Source: an uncultured Pelagibacteraceae bacterium (GTDB lineage: Bacteria > Pseudomonadota > Alphaproteobacteria > Pelagibacterales > Pelagibacteraceae). Taken from it: 64,000 bases of DNA. The translations under genes and the position numbers were made by a program. The notes beneath the pieces were generated by a model, which was given only the letters and a program-made list of their open reading frames with translations, was not told the origin of the DNA and did not search any database. The first letter of the stretch is position 1, and each line of letters opens with the position of its first letter. Positions 53,539-62,458 of this stretch are shown in pieces. The stretch covers positions 186,001 through 250,000 of the forward strand of contig CACNQD010000001.1 in the NCBI GenBank assembly GCA_902622545.1, given 5' to 3'.

Positions 53539-54593
53539 TTTGTTTCAATTGACATTTGAATACCCAACCATCTCCAAAAATCACCATCTTTAAGTGAACA
53601 ATTTAGTCTACCTCTTCTAAATGTAAATTCTTCTCTGAAATTTATTTTAAGAATATTATCATCAAATTTCATTATTGGGTTTCTCCATTCACCTCCTTCA
53701 TTTGAAAAACAATTGATATTTCTAATATTTGTTTGTTCTTTAAAAAATTCTATTTCAACAGTTGGGGGATTTTGATTTTTACTAATAAATTTTTCGATCG
53801 GCTTTAAATTTCTGTAAGCAATAGGAAACAGCTTGAGAATGAATTCAAATCTTTCTAAATCACCATATTTCTCATTTATTGGGAATCTTGGTAGTTCAAA
53901 ACGATTTTTAGTTAAATCAATTACACCTGAATGTTGACCAAAACCATATTTAAAATTACTTTTAATAAATTCTGTTTGTTTTAAATTATATTCTCCAAAT
54001 GGATAAGAAAAAAAAATCGGATTATATCCCAATTTTTCCTGAAATATTTTTATTGAATTATTAATGTCACTTTCAAATTCATCATGAGAAAAATTTAATA
54101 AATATTCGTGTGTATGTGAATGGTTACCTATGTATGCAAAATCGTAACTAGATATCTCTTTAATTTGCTCCCAACTCATGTATCCAGACTTTCCAACTGG
54201 CTCTGTTGAAACAAATAATATGAATGGTATTTTTCTTTTTTTAAGTATCGGCCACGCATTATCGTAAAAAGATGAAAAAGCATCATCAATAGTAATCAAA
54301 ATTTTTTTATTTTTCTTTGGTTCACTAAATTCAATGTCAAAGTTAGCAGGATTGTAATATTCTATATTATTTTTATCAATTAGTTCGAGTTGCTTTTTAA
54401 AAATATCTATTTTAATATTTGTAGATGGATATTTATTTTCGTTAAATCTATGGTACATAATTGATACGATACCATGATCATCAGAATAATATTTGAAATT
54501 TTCTTCAGCAAAAGCTGATTTAATTATGAAAAAAAAAATAAAAAAAAATTTGATAATAGATGCAGCTAATGAAAGAATTATTTTCAAAATCAT
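53535..54593 (-). CDS. Exported polysaccharide deacetylase (NodB-fold)
   Basis: 352 residues with a signal peptide (IIKFFFIFFFIIKSAFA, cleaved before EENF). NodB homology motifs: ILITIDDAFSSF (metal-binding Asp-Asp) and GNHSHTHEYL (metal His pair), then FFSYPFGEYN. Members remove acetyl groups from chitin, peptidoglycan or biofilm glycan. The only in-frame ATG, at 54593, lies inside the divergent tsaB gene, giving a 68-base 5'/5' overlap; a non-ATG start nearer the signal peptide is possible. Confidence 0.87.
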   Translation of the reverse strand: MILKIILSLAASIIKFFFIFFFIIKSAFAEENFKYYSDDHGIVSIMYHRFNENKYPSTNIKIDIFKKQLELIDKNNIEYYNPANFDIEFSEPKKNKKILITIDDAFSSFYDNAWPILKKRKIPFILFVSTEPVGKSGYMSWEQIKEISSYDFAYIGNHSHTHEYLLNFSHDEFESDINNSIKIFQEKLGYNPIFFSYPFGEYNLKQTEFIKSNFKYGFGQHSGVIDLTKNRFELPRFPINEKYGDLERFEFILKLFPIAYRNLKPIEKFISKNQNPPTVEIEFFKEQTNIRNINCFSNEGGEWRNPIMKFDDNILKINFREEFTFRRGRLNCSLKDGDFWRWLGIQMSIETN

Positions 54594-54918
54594 AGATAAT
54601 AATAAAACTTATACCAATGATTATGAAAACAGTAGAAAAAACTTTGACAAGTTTGCTGTTCTTTTATTCAAATTTTTAGATAAAAAGATGATTGGTTTTG
54701 ATATAGTTGACAAAGTTTTGGTAAATTTGGGACCAGGGAAATTTTCAAGTATCAGGACTTCAATATCTACTTTAAAAGCTCTAAATTTAATATATAAATT
54801 CAAATTATATGGTTTTTCATCAAAAGAGGTTGAAAAATATGACTATTCTAAAGTTTTGGAATCACTAAAAAAGGGCAAATTAATAAAAAAATTGATTAAA
54901 CCACTTTATATGAGTTAA
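54526..54918 (+). CDS. tsaB: Shortened TsaB (tRNA threonylcarbamoyladenosine synthesis protein)
   Basis: 130 residues from the ATG at 54526 (MKKKIKKNLIIDAANERIIF). TsaB partners TsaD in making t6A37 of tRNA. The N-terminal ASKHA-fold start and the diagnostic GPGKFSSIRTSISTLKAL (compare GPGSFTGVRIG) are present, and the end LIKPLYMS recalls the TsaB C-terminal tail. The family is usually about 210-235 residues, so roughly the second half of the fold is missing. It lies between nfu/bax and fur-miaB, a usual tsaB position. An earlier ATG at 54493 adds 11 residues and is less likely. Confidence 0.78.
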   Translation: MKKKIKKNLIIDAANERIIFKIIDNNKTYTNDYENSRKNFDKFAVLLFKFLDKKMIGFDIVDKVLVNLGPGKFSSIRTSISTLKALNLIYKFKLYGFSSKEVEKYDYSKVLESLKKGKLIKKLIKPLYMS

Positions 54919-54927
54919 AATAATACT

Positions 54928-55353
54928 ATGACAGATACAATAGAACAAAAATGTTTAGCAAAAGGTGTTAAATTAACTGATCAAAGAAGGACTATTGCTA
55001 GAGTTATATCAGAGTCTAAAAAAAATTATGGTGAGTCAGATCATCCGGATGTAGATGAACTGTACAAAAGAGTTTCTGACATCGATAGCAAGATAAGTAT
55101 TGCAACAGTTTACAGAACAGTAAAATTATTCGAAGAGTCAGGTATTTTAATGAAACATGATTTTAAAGATGGCAAGGCTAGATATGAGTTAAACGACGAC
55201 CATAATCATCTAATTGATATAAAAACTGGAAATATAATTGAATTTACAAATGATGAAATTGAGATTATTCAAAAAAAAATTGCAGAAAAACATGGATATA
55301 AACTAGTAGACTCAAAATTAGAACTTTATTGTGTTAAAGATAAATCTGATTAA
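54928..55353 (+). CDS. fur: Ferric uptake regulator Fur-family repressor
   Basis: 141 residues. A winged-helix DNA-binding domain (LTDQRRTIARVISESKK and ISIATVYRTVKLFEESGIL) precedes a dimerisation domain with metal ligands: DDHNHLIDIKTGNIIEF. The CxxC structural-zinc motifs of E. coli Fur are absent, as is common in alphaproteobacterial Fur/Mur. It could sense iron or manganese. Fur-like boxes in this window lie upstream of dapB and the Cys-rich gene. It is 9 bases after tsaB and 2 before miaB. Confidence 0.92.
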   Translation: MTDTIEQKCLAKGVKLTDQRRTIARVISESKKNYGESDHPDVDELYKRVSDIDSKISIATVYRTVKLFEESGILMKHDFKDGKARYELNDDHNHLIDIKTGNIIEFTNDEIEIIQKKIAEKHGYKLVDSKLELYCVKDKSD

Positions 55354-55355
55354 TT

Positions 55356-56687
55356 GTGAAAAAAATTTTCATTAAAACGTTTGGATGTCAAATGAATGAA
55401 TACGATACAAATCGTATTTATGATACCGTGAAAGATATTGGATATTTAAAAACAAATGATCATTTGAATGCTGATTGTTATTTATTGAATACATGCCATA
55501 TAAGGGACAAGTCAAAAGAAAAAGTTTTTGATGAAATAGGCAGAGTTAGAAAAAACTATAAAAATAAAAAAAAACCAATCATGATTGTAGCAGGCTGTGT
55601 TGCACAAGCAGAAAGTGATGAAATGATAAAAAGAGATCCTTATATAGATATTATTATTGGACCTCAGTCATATCACAAAATAAATAAGATTATTAAAAAT
55701 TTCAATTTTAAGAAAGATGAACTAACTGAATTTAATACTGAAGATAAATTTAACTATTTAGACAAAATTAAAAATAATGATAGCGGCGTGTCTTCTTTTT
55801 TGACGATACAGGAGGGATGTGATAAATTTTGTAACTTTTGTGTAGTTCCTTACACAAGGGGTCCAGAGTTTTCCAGACCTTTTAATAAAATTATTGAAGA
55901 AGCTGAGCAATTAATAAAAAATGGTGCAAAGGAATTAACACTGTTAGGACAAAACGTAAACGCTTATTTATACAAATATGGAAATAAAAGTTACAAATTA
56001 TCTAACTTAATTTTAGAACTAGATAAAATAACAGAGTTAAAAAGAATTAGATATACAACATCACACCCAAAAGATATGACCGATGATTTGATTGAATGTT
56101 ATTCAAGCTCAAAAAAACTGATGCCTTTTGTTCATTTACCCATTCAAAGTGGTTCAGATAAAATTTTACAATTAATGAATAGAAATCATAATGTAGAAAA
56201 ATATATGCAAGTACATAGGATGATTAAAGAAATAAATAATAAAGTGGAATTTTCTAGTGATTTTATAATAGGCTATCCAGGTGAGTTGGATACAGATTTT
56301 AATGATACAATGGAACTAGTAAAAAATATCAAGTTTATAAACTCCTATTCTTTTATATTCAGCCCAAGGCCCGGAACACCAGCATCAAAATTAAAGCCCG
56401 TTGAAAAAGAAATTGCAAAAGAGCGATTAATCAACATTCAAAAAGTATTAGAGGATTATCAAATAAAAAAAAATGAGACTTTAATAGACAAATCCATTGA
56501 GGTTTTGGTTGAAAATAAATTAAAAAATCAAAATAAATATTTTGGAAGAAATGTCTTTTTGAATTCTGTAGTATTTGAAGGCGAAAAAAGACACATTGGG
56601 AAATTAGTTAATATCAAAATAACAAAAACTAATCGAAATACTTTATTTGGTAAAATAGATGAAAATAAAAATATGAGAGCTGCTTAA
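55356..56687 (+). CDS. miaB: tRNA-2-methylthio-N6-dimethylallyladenosine synthase MiaB
   Basis: Radical-SAM methylthiotransferase that modifies A37 of tRNAs. The UPF0004 domain starts FIKTFGCQMNEYDTNR. The radical-SAM cluster motif is CDKFCNFCVVPYTRG (CxxxCxxC), and a TRAM domain ends the protein. It starts with GTG two bases after fur. The length is 443 residues. miaB-phoH-ybeY-lnt follows the classic proteobacterial order. Confidence 0.97.
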   Translation: MKKIFIKTFGCQMNEYDTNRIYDTVKDIGYLKTNDHLNADCYLLNTCHIRDKSKEKVFDEIGRVRKNYKNKKKPIMIVAGCVAQAESDEMIKRDPYIDIIIGPQSYHKINKIIKNFNFKKDELTEFNTEDKFNYLDKIKNNDSGVSSFLTIQEGCDKFCNFCVVPYTRGPEFSRPFNKIIEEAEQLIKNGAKELTLLGQNVNAYLYKYGNKSYKLSNLILELDKITELKRIRYTTSHPKDMTDDLIECYSSSKKLMPFVHLPIQSGSDKILQLMNRNHNVEKYMQVHRMIKEINNKVEFSSDFIIGYPGELDTDFNDTMELVKNIKFINSYSFIFSPRPGTPASKLKPVEKEIAKERLINIQKVLEDYQIKKNETLIDKSIEVLVENKLKNQNKYFGRNVFLNSVVFEGEKRHIGKLVNIKITKTNRNTLFGKIDENKNMRAA

Positions 56688-56688
56688 T

Positions 56689-57687
56689 TTGAATAATTTA
56701 TCTTATAAAAAAGCTGTCGACGATCTTAAATTTGTTTACTCAGAAAATAATACTTTAAGCATTATATTTAAAAATAACGATATATTGATGGGTGTCGTTG
56801 GTGAATTTAATAATAATCTTAAAGAATTAGAAAAAATTACAAATACTAGTATTTATTCTCGTGGAAATTCAATTTTGGTAAAAAGCACATCACAAAAAAA
56901 TGAAATGGTAAAAAATGCGATTGTTTTTTTGTTTGACCAATTTATAAATAATAGAACAATTGAAAAAAAAGATATTATATCTTCAGTAAATAAATTTATG
57001 ATCGAAGAAAAAACAGATAAAATTGAATATATAATTAAAACTCCAAAAAAATCAGTAATTCCCAGATCTGAAAAACAAAAAAAATATGTAAGAGCACTAA
57101 GAGATAGTGAAATTATAATATCCTCTGGACCTGCAGGAACTGGAAAAACTTATTTAGCAGTAGCAATTGCCTTAACAATGCTTTTAGATAAAAAAATAGA
57201 TAGAATAATATTGTCAAGACCAGCTGTTGAAGCTGGCGAAAGACTGGGTTTCTTGCCTGGAGATATGAGGGAGAAAGTAGATCCATATTTACGCCCTTTA
57301 TATGATGCTCTTTATGATCTTTTAGATTTTGAAAAAATTCAAAAACGTATTGAAATTGGAGATATAGAAATAGCGCCTTTGGCTTTTATGCGAGGCAGAA
57401 CATTAAAAAACTCTTTTGCTATTTTAGACGAAGCTCAGAATGCAACTGATACACAAATTAAGATGTTTTTAACAAGAATAGGAGAAAACTCAAAAATTGT
57501 TATTAATGGGGACCCGTCTCAAATAGATTTGCCAAATAAATCTTTATCAGGTTTAAAAAGATCTAAAGAGATACTTAAGCATTTAAATGAGATATCTATA
57601 GTAGATTTTGATCACACAGATGTTGTTAGACATCCATTAGTATCTAAAATAGTAAAAGCATACTCTGATGAAAATTCTCAAAAATGA
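56689..57687 (+). CDS. PhoH-like ATPase (YbeZ)
   Basis: 332 residues with the PhoH-type P-loop SSGPAGTGKTYLAVAIALTM (about 145-164) and Walker B AILDEAQNATDTQIKMFLTR. The N-terminal part resembles a KH-like fold. YbeZ works with the endoribonuclease YbeY in 16S rRNA maturation and ribosome quality control; ybeY overlaps its 3' end by 4 bases. A TTG start one base after miaB is the likely initiation codon. Confidence 0.94.
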   Translation: MNNLSYKKAVDDLKFVYSENNTLSIIFKNNDILMGVVGEFNNNLKELEKITNTSIYSRGNSILVKSTSQKNEMVKNAIVFLFDQFINNRTIEKKDIISSVNKFMIEEKTDKIEYIIKTPKKSVIPRSEKQKKYVRALRDSEIIISSGPAGTGKTYLAVAIALTMLLDKKIDRIILSRPAVEAGERLGFLPGDMREKVDPYLRPLYDALYDLLDFEKIQKRIEIGDIEIAPLAFMRGRTLKNSFAILDEAQNATDTQIKMFLTRIGENSKIVINGDPSQIDLPNKSLSGLKRSKEILKHLNEISIVDFDHTDVVRHPLVSKIVKAYSDENSQK

Positions 57688-58124
57688 TCAAAATTTACGT
57701 TGTTGTTGACTTCCCAAAATGGAAAAAAAAAATCAAAAATTTAAAAAATTACTTTAAGACAAAACAAACAAAATTTAATAATCACATAAATTTAGCCAAA
57801 AATAAAAAAGAATTTACTATATTTTTAACAAATAACTTAAGAATGAAAAAATTAAATAATAAATTTAGGAAAATTAACAAATCAACAGATGTTTTGTCAT
57901 TTCCATTAAAAATGAAGATGAAACGCAATACATATCTTGGAGATATAGCTATTAGTTATGAAATAGTTAATAAAAGATCGAAAAAATCATCGTTTCATCA
58001 TGAATTAGATAAAATGTGGATACACGGGTATTTACATTTAAGTGGTTATAACCACATCAAATACAAAGATTTTAAAAAGATGTCCAAAAAAGAAAATTTA
58101 ATTTTTAAACAACTTAATTTTTAA
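57684..58124 (+). CDS. ybeY: Endoribonuclease YbeY
   Basis: Metal-dependent RNase for 16S rRNA 3'-end maturation. The zinc-site motif HGYLHLSGYNH gives two His plus a third ligand as in HGxLHLxGYDH, with Asn in place of the usual Asp before the last His. STDVLSFPL and YLGDIAISYE are family blocks. The length is 146 residues, Lys-rich. It overlaps phoH and is one base from lnt. Confidence 0.94.
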   Translation: MIKIYVVVDFPKWKKKIKNLKNYFKTKQTKFNNHINLAKNKKEFTIFLTNNLRMKKLNNKFRKINKSTDVLSFPLKMKMKRNTYLGDIAISYEIVNKRSKKSSFHHELDKMWIHGYLHLSGYNHIKYKDFKKMSKKENLIFKQLNF

Positions 58125-58125
58125 A

Positions 58126-59646
58126 TTGACGCATATTTTAGATAATAAATTTTTGATAATTATAACTTTATTTTTTTTAGGATTACTTTCATCATTTAGC
58201 TTACCTCCTTATAATTTTTTTTTAATAAATTTTTTTACTTTCCCATTTTTATTTTATATTTTGGTTTTTAACCTTAATCGAAATTTAATTAATAATTTCT
58301 TAGTTGGATGGTTTTATGGATTTGGATATTTCTTATCTAACTTATATTGGATTTCAAATTCTCTTAAATTCGACAAAAATTTTGAAAATTTAATTATTTT
58401 ATCAATTTTGTTAATTCCATTTTTACTATCGATATTTTATGGATTATTTTCCTATTTACTAAAATTTTTTAATGTAAAAATGAATTTTAGCTCAATTTTA
58501 ATTTTCTCACTTTCACTATCGATTGTAGAATACATAAGAGGAACAATTTTTGGAGGATTTCCTTGGAATTTAATTTCTTTTAGTTTAGTTAATATTACTA
58601 GTTCATTGCAAATACTTAGCTTTATAGGAACTTACTCTTTAAACCTATTGGTTATCACTTTTTACACTTTACCAATAATAATTTTATTTAAAATTAAAAA
58701 TTTAGAAAAATTTAAGATTTTATTATCAGCAGTTTTGATTTTATTACTTAATGTTTATTACGGATTTAATAAAATTGAGGAAATTGAGAGTCAACCAAAA
58801 AAAGTAATATTTCCATCAATAAAATTAGTTTCACCAAAGTTTGATATTGAGAGGTTTTTTACTGGAGAACCTATAGAGGATAAAATAAATGAGCTTATAG
58901 AAATCAGTTATCCACTTGATAAAGATTTACTCTTAGTTTTTCCAGAAGGTATAACTAATATTGGAGAAATAAATCAATTAGATAACAATTTCTATAATGT
59001 TTCTAATCAATTAACAGATAAATCTAAAATAATCTTAGGCATTACTTTAGATGATGGTAAAAAATTATTTAATTCACTAGCAATTTTCAACAAGCAATTT
59101 AAATTAGAAGATAAATATTATAAAAATAAACTTGTTCCTTTTGGAGAGTTCCTACCTTTTGAAAAATTTTTGAGTAATTTTGGAGTTAAAAAAATAACTG
59201 ATGGATATAAATCGTTCAGTTCTTCAACTGAGAGAAACATTCTTAGTATAGGTGAAATTTCATTTTTACCTTTAATTTGTTATGAAATCATATTTTCTGG
59301 CGCATTAACAAAAAATAGAGATAGCTATGATTTTATTTTAAATATTTCTGAAGATGGTTGGTTTGGTAATAGTATAGGCCCAGTTCAACATTTTAATCAT
59401 TCTATATTTAGATCGATTGAGGAGGGCAAAGATGTTTTAAGAGTTGCCAATAATGGAATTACTGCTCATATAAGTTTAAATGGCAAAGTTAATAAAATGC
59501 TCAACACAACTCAAAAGGGAAGCTTAGAAATAAACTCAGTTTCTAGAGCTTTTCCAACGTTCTTTAGTATTTATGGTAATAAGATTTTCTTTTGTTTAGT
59601 ATTTTTTTATATTACTTTAATTTTTTTTTTAAAAAGAATTAAATGA
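58126..59646 (+). CDS. lnt: Apolipoprotein N-acyltransferase Lnt
   Basis: Adds the third acyl chain to lipoproteins in the inner membrane. The N-terminal half has about six membrane helices. The nitrilase-like domain carries the catalytic triad: Glu274 in VFPEGITN, Lys333 in the [11 protein letters not shown] block, and Cys385 in [20 protein letters not shown] is conserved. It starts with TTG. The length is 506 residues. It processes lipoproteins such as LptE and the BON protein encoded nearby. Confidence 0.96.
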   Translation: MTHILDNKFLIIITLFFLGLLSSFSLPPYNFFLINFFTFPFLFYILVFNLNRNLINNFLVGWFYGFGYFLSNLYWISNSLKFDKNFENLIILSILLIPFLLSIFYGLFSYLLKFFNVKMNFSSILIFSLSLSIVEYIRGTIFGGFPWNLISFSLVNITSSLQILSFIGTYSLNLLVITFYTLPIIILFKIKNLEKFKILLSAVLILLLNVYYGFNKIEEIESQPKKVIFPSIKLVSPKFDIERFFTGEPIEDKINELIEISYPLDKDLLLVFPEGITNIGEINQLDNNFYNVSNQLTDKSKIILGITLDDGKKLFNSLAIFNKQFKLEDKYYKNKLVPFGEFLPFEKFLSNFGVKKITDGYKSFSSSTERNILSIGEISFLPLICYEIIFSGALTKNRDSYDFILNISEDGWFGNSIGPVQHFNHSIFRSIEEGKDVLRVANNGITAHISLNGKVNKMLNTTQKGSLEINSVSRAFPTFFSIYGNKIFFCLVFFYITLIFFLKRIK

Positions 59647-60806
59647 AAAAAAATTATTTATTTACAAGCGAATCTGTTTCAGAAGGACATCCTGATAAGG
59701 TTTGCGATAGGATTTCTGACATGGTAGTCGATACTTACCTAGGAGCGGAGCCTCAGTCTAGAGTTGCATGTGAAACTTTAACCACAACTAATAAAGTTGT
59801 TTTAGCTGGAGAGGTTAGAGGACCTGAAATAAAGAAAGATGAATTAATACATAAAGTTAGAGATTGCATTAAAGATATTGGATACGATCAATCTGGTTTT
59901 ACTTTTAGAGAAGCTACGAAAATAGAAAGTCATTTACATGCGCAATCATCAGATATTGCTATGGGTGTTGACTCTTCTGGAAATAAAGATGAAGGTGCTG
60001 GAGACCAAGGTATAATGTTTGGATATGCATGTAATGAAACAGATGTTCTTATGCCAGCCCCAATACATTATTCTCACAAAATCTTACGATTGATGGCAGA
60101 GGACAGAAAATCTGGAAAACTAAAAAATATCGAACCAGATTCTAAAAGCCAAATTACTATAGAATATAAAGACGGCAAACCAGCAAATGTAAAATCTGTT
60201 GTTATATCTACTCAACATTCATCAGATGTTAATCAATCGCAAGTTAGAGATTTAGTTAAACCTTATATTGAAAAATCTATTCCCAAAGAATTGTTAAATA
60301 AATTATCAGAGGAAGAAATATATATTAATCCAACTGGGAACTTTGTTATCGGAGGCCCTGATGGAGATAGTGGTTTAACTGGAAGAAAAATAATTGTGGA
60401 TACATATGGAGGTGCCGCACCACATGGCGGTGGCGCTTTTTCAGGTAAAGATCCAACTAAAGTTGATAGATCAGCAGCGTATGCATCGAGATACTTAGCA
60501 AAAAATATTGTTGCATCAAAGATTGCAGATAAATGTTTAATTCAATTAGCATATGCAATAGGTGTATCGAAGCCTCTTTCGATATATGTAGATCTTTTTG
60601 ATAACAAAGAGGAAAAAAATAAACATGTAGAAAATTTAATCAAAGAAAATTTCGATTTAAGTCCTAGAGGAATAAGGGAGATGCTTGGATTGAACAAACC
60701 TATTTATGAAAAATCTGCAGCATACGGCCATTTTGGAAGAGATCCTGGATCTGATGGTTCTTTTTCGTGGGAAAAAGTTGATAAAAAAGACATTTTTACT
60801 AAGTAA
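59643..60806 (+). CDS. metK: S-adenosylmethionine synthetase MetK
   Basis: Makes SAM from methionine and ATP; SAM feeds the methyltransferases and radical-SAM enzymes in this window. [20 protein letters not shown] (ATP site), [12 protein letters not shown] (hexapeptide GAGDQG) and [19 protein letters not shown] are signatures. The length is 387 residues. No SAM riboswitch is apparent upstream because it overlaps lnt by 4 bases. A strong hairpin follows. Confidence 0.98.
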   Translation: MKKNYLFTSESVSEGHPDKVCDRISDMVVDTYLGAEPQSRVACETLTTTNKVVLAGEVRGPEIKKDELIHKVRDCIKDIGYDQSGFTFREATKIESHLHAQSSDIAMGVDSSGNKDEGAGDQGIMFGYACNETDVLMPAPIHYSHKILRLMAEDRKSGKLKNIEPDSKSQITIEYKDGKPANVKSVVISTQHSSDVNQSQVRDLVKPYIEKSIPKELLNKLSEEEIYINPTGNFVIGGPDGDSGLTGRKIIVDTYGGAAPHGGGAFSGKDPTKVDRSAAYASRYLAKNIVASKIADKCLIQLAYAIGVSKPLSIYVDLFDNKEEKNKHVENLIKENFDLSPRGIREMLGLNKPIYEKSAAYGHFGRDPGSDGSFSWEKVDKKDIFTK

Positions 60807-60868
60807 TAATAAGTTGAATATTTAGAAATATAAATTATAAAGCCATTAACATTGTTGATATTTCAAAG

Positions 60869-60891
60869 TGGGCTTCGGCCCATTTTTTTTT
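60869..60891 (+). terminator. UUCG-tetraloop terminator between metK and nusA
   Basis: TGGGC (60869-60873), TTCG loop (60874-60877) and GCCCA (60878-60882) form a short, very stable hairpin followed by nine T residues (60883-60891). It ends 12 bases before the nusA ATG. It would terminate the metK transcript or act as an attenuator for nusA. Confidence 0.9.
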
Positions 60892-60903
60892 AGAGAATAA
60901 GAT

Positions 60904-62448
60904 ATGTTAAACAGACGCGCAGATAAGCTTGAATTATTAAGAATTGCAGAGGCAGTTGCATTAGAAAAGTCTATAGATAAAGAATTAATTATTAATTCTA
61001 TGGAGACTGGTATTGCAAAAGCTGCAAAATCAAAATTTGGTAATGAGAATGAAATTAAAGTTAACATAAATAGAGAAAACGGTGATATCGAAATTTTTAG
61101 AAAATTGATAATTGTTGAAAAACCAGAAAATAATAATACTGAAATTAGTTTAGAAAATGCAAAGGTGTTAAATAACGAAAAAAAATTGGGTGAGGAAATA
61201 TTGCAACCTCTTCCAACGTTTGATTTTGGAAGAATTGCAGCACAGACAGCTAAACAAGTAATAAGTTTTAGTGTAAGAGAAGCTGAAAAAGAAAGACAGT
61301 ACAATGATTTTATAGATAAAAAAGACACAATATTAAGTGGTATCGTCAAAAGACTGGAATATGGAAACGTAATAATAGACTTGGGAAAAGCAGAAGCAAT
61401 TATCCAAAAAAATGAAATGATACCAAGAGAAAATATAAAAGCTGGGGACAGGGTTAAAGCTTACTGTTACGATGTAAGAAGAGAACAAAGAGGCCAACAG
61501 ATTTTTTTATCTAGAGCTCATCCAAAATTTATGGAGAAATTATTTATTCAAGAAGTTCCAGAGATTTATGATGGATTAATAGAGATAAAATCATCTGCAA
61601 GGGATCCAGGAAGTAGAGCAAAAATTTGTGTTAAAGCAATAGATACATCATTAGACCCAGTTGGTGCATGTGTTGGCATGAGAGGTAGCCGAGTTCAAGC
61701 AGTAGTAAATGAATTACAAGGAGAAAAAATTGATATAGTGAACTGGTCAGAAGATATATCAGTAGTAGTGTCAAATGCTCTCTCTCCTGCTGAGGTCTTA
61801 AAAGTAAATATTTATGAAGAAGCAAAAAAATTAGATGTAATTTTAACTGAAGAAAATTTAAGTAAAGCAATCGGTAGAAGAGGACAAAATGTTAGACTTG
61901 CTACAAAACTTATTGATTATGAAATTAATATTATGACAGACAAAGAGGAGTCTGAAAAACGACAAGAAGAGTTTAAAGATAGAACAGAAAATCTTATGAA
62001 AAATTTAGAAGTTGATGAAACATTAGGTCAGCTTTTAGTAGCAGAAGGATTTGCAACAATTGAATTAATTAAAGAGAGTAAATTAAGTGACTTGATTAAA
62101 ATTGAAGGCATAGAAGAAGAAACAGCTAAGGAGCTTATAGAAAGAGCACTAGAATTCCATAAAAAAAATCAAGACGAAATACAAAAGAAAATAATTGACT
62201 TAGGTTTAGAAACCGATTTGATAAATCACAAGGGACTAACACCAGGAATGCTTTTAACTTTAGGCGAGAAAAAAATATTAACCCTTAATGATTTTGCAGA
62301 TCTTGCATCCGATGAATTAATCGGTGGATTTGATGTAATTAAGGGAGAAAAAGTGAAGATCAATGGATACCTTGAGGATTTTGCTTTATCAAGAGCTGAG
62401 GCAGATGATCTTATAATGAAAGCTAGAGAAAAAATTTATAATAACTAA
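60904..62448 (+). CDS. nusA: Transcription elongation/termination factor NusA
   Basis: Binds RNA polymerase and modulates pausing, termination and antitermination. N-terminal RNAP-binding domain (1-125), S1 domain (about 135-205; DTILSGIVKRLEYGNVIIDL), two KH domains (GACVGMRGSRVQAV, LSKAIGRRGQNVRLA), and two C-terminal acidic helix-hairpin-helix repeats (LLVAEGFATIELI). The 514-residue length is normal for alphaproteobacteria. rimP is absent upstream and ylxR downstream; infB starts 10 bases after the stop. Confidence 0.98.
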   Translation: MLNRRADKLELLRIAEAVALEKSIDKELIINSMETGIAKAAKSKFGNENEIKVNINRENGDIEIFRKLIIVEKPENNNTEISLENAKVLNNEKKLGEEILQPLPTFDFGRIAAQTAKQVISFSVREAEKERQYNDFIDKKDTILSGIVKRLEYGNVIIDLGKAEAIIQKNEMIPRENIKAGDRVKAYCYDVRREQRGQQIFLSRAHPKFMEKLFIQEVPEIYDGLIEIKSSARDPGSRAKICVKAIDTSLDPVGACVGMRGSRVQAVVNELQGEKIDIVNWSEDISVVVSNALSPAEVLKVNIYEEAKKLDVILTEENLSKAIGRRGQNVRLATKLIDYEINIMTDKEESEKRQEEFKDRTENLMKNLEVDETLGQLLVAEGFATIELIKESKLSDLIKIEGIEEETAKELIERALEFHKKNQDEIQKKIIDLGLETDLINHKGLTPGMLLTLGEKKILTLNDFADLASDELIGGFDVIKGEKVKINGYLEDFALSRAEADDLIMKAREKIYNN

Positions 62449-62458
62449 TTGATGAAAA

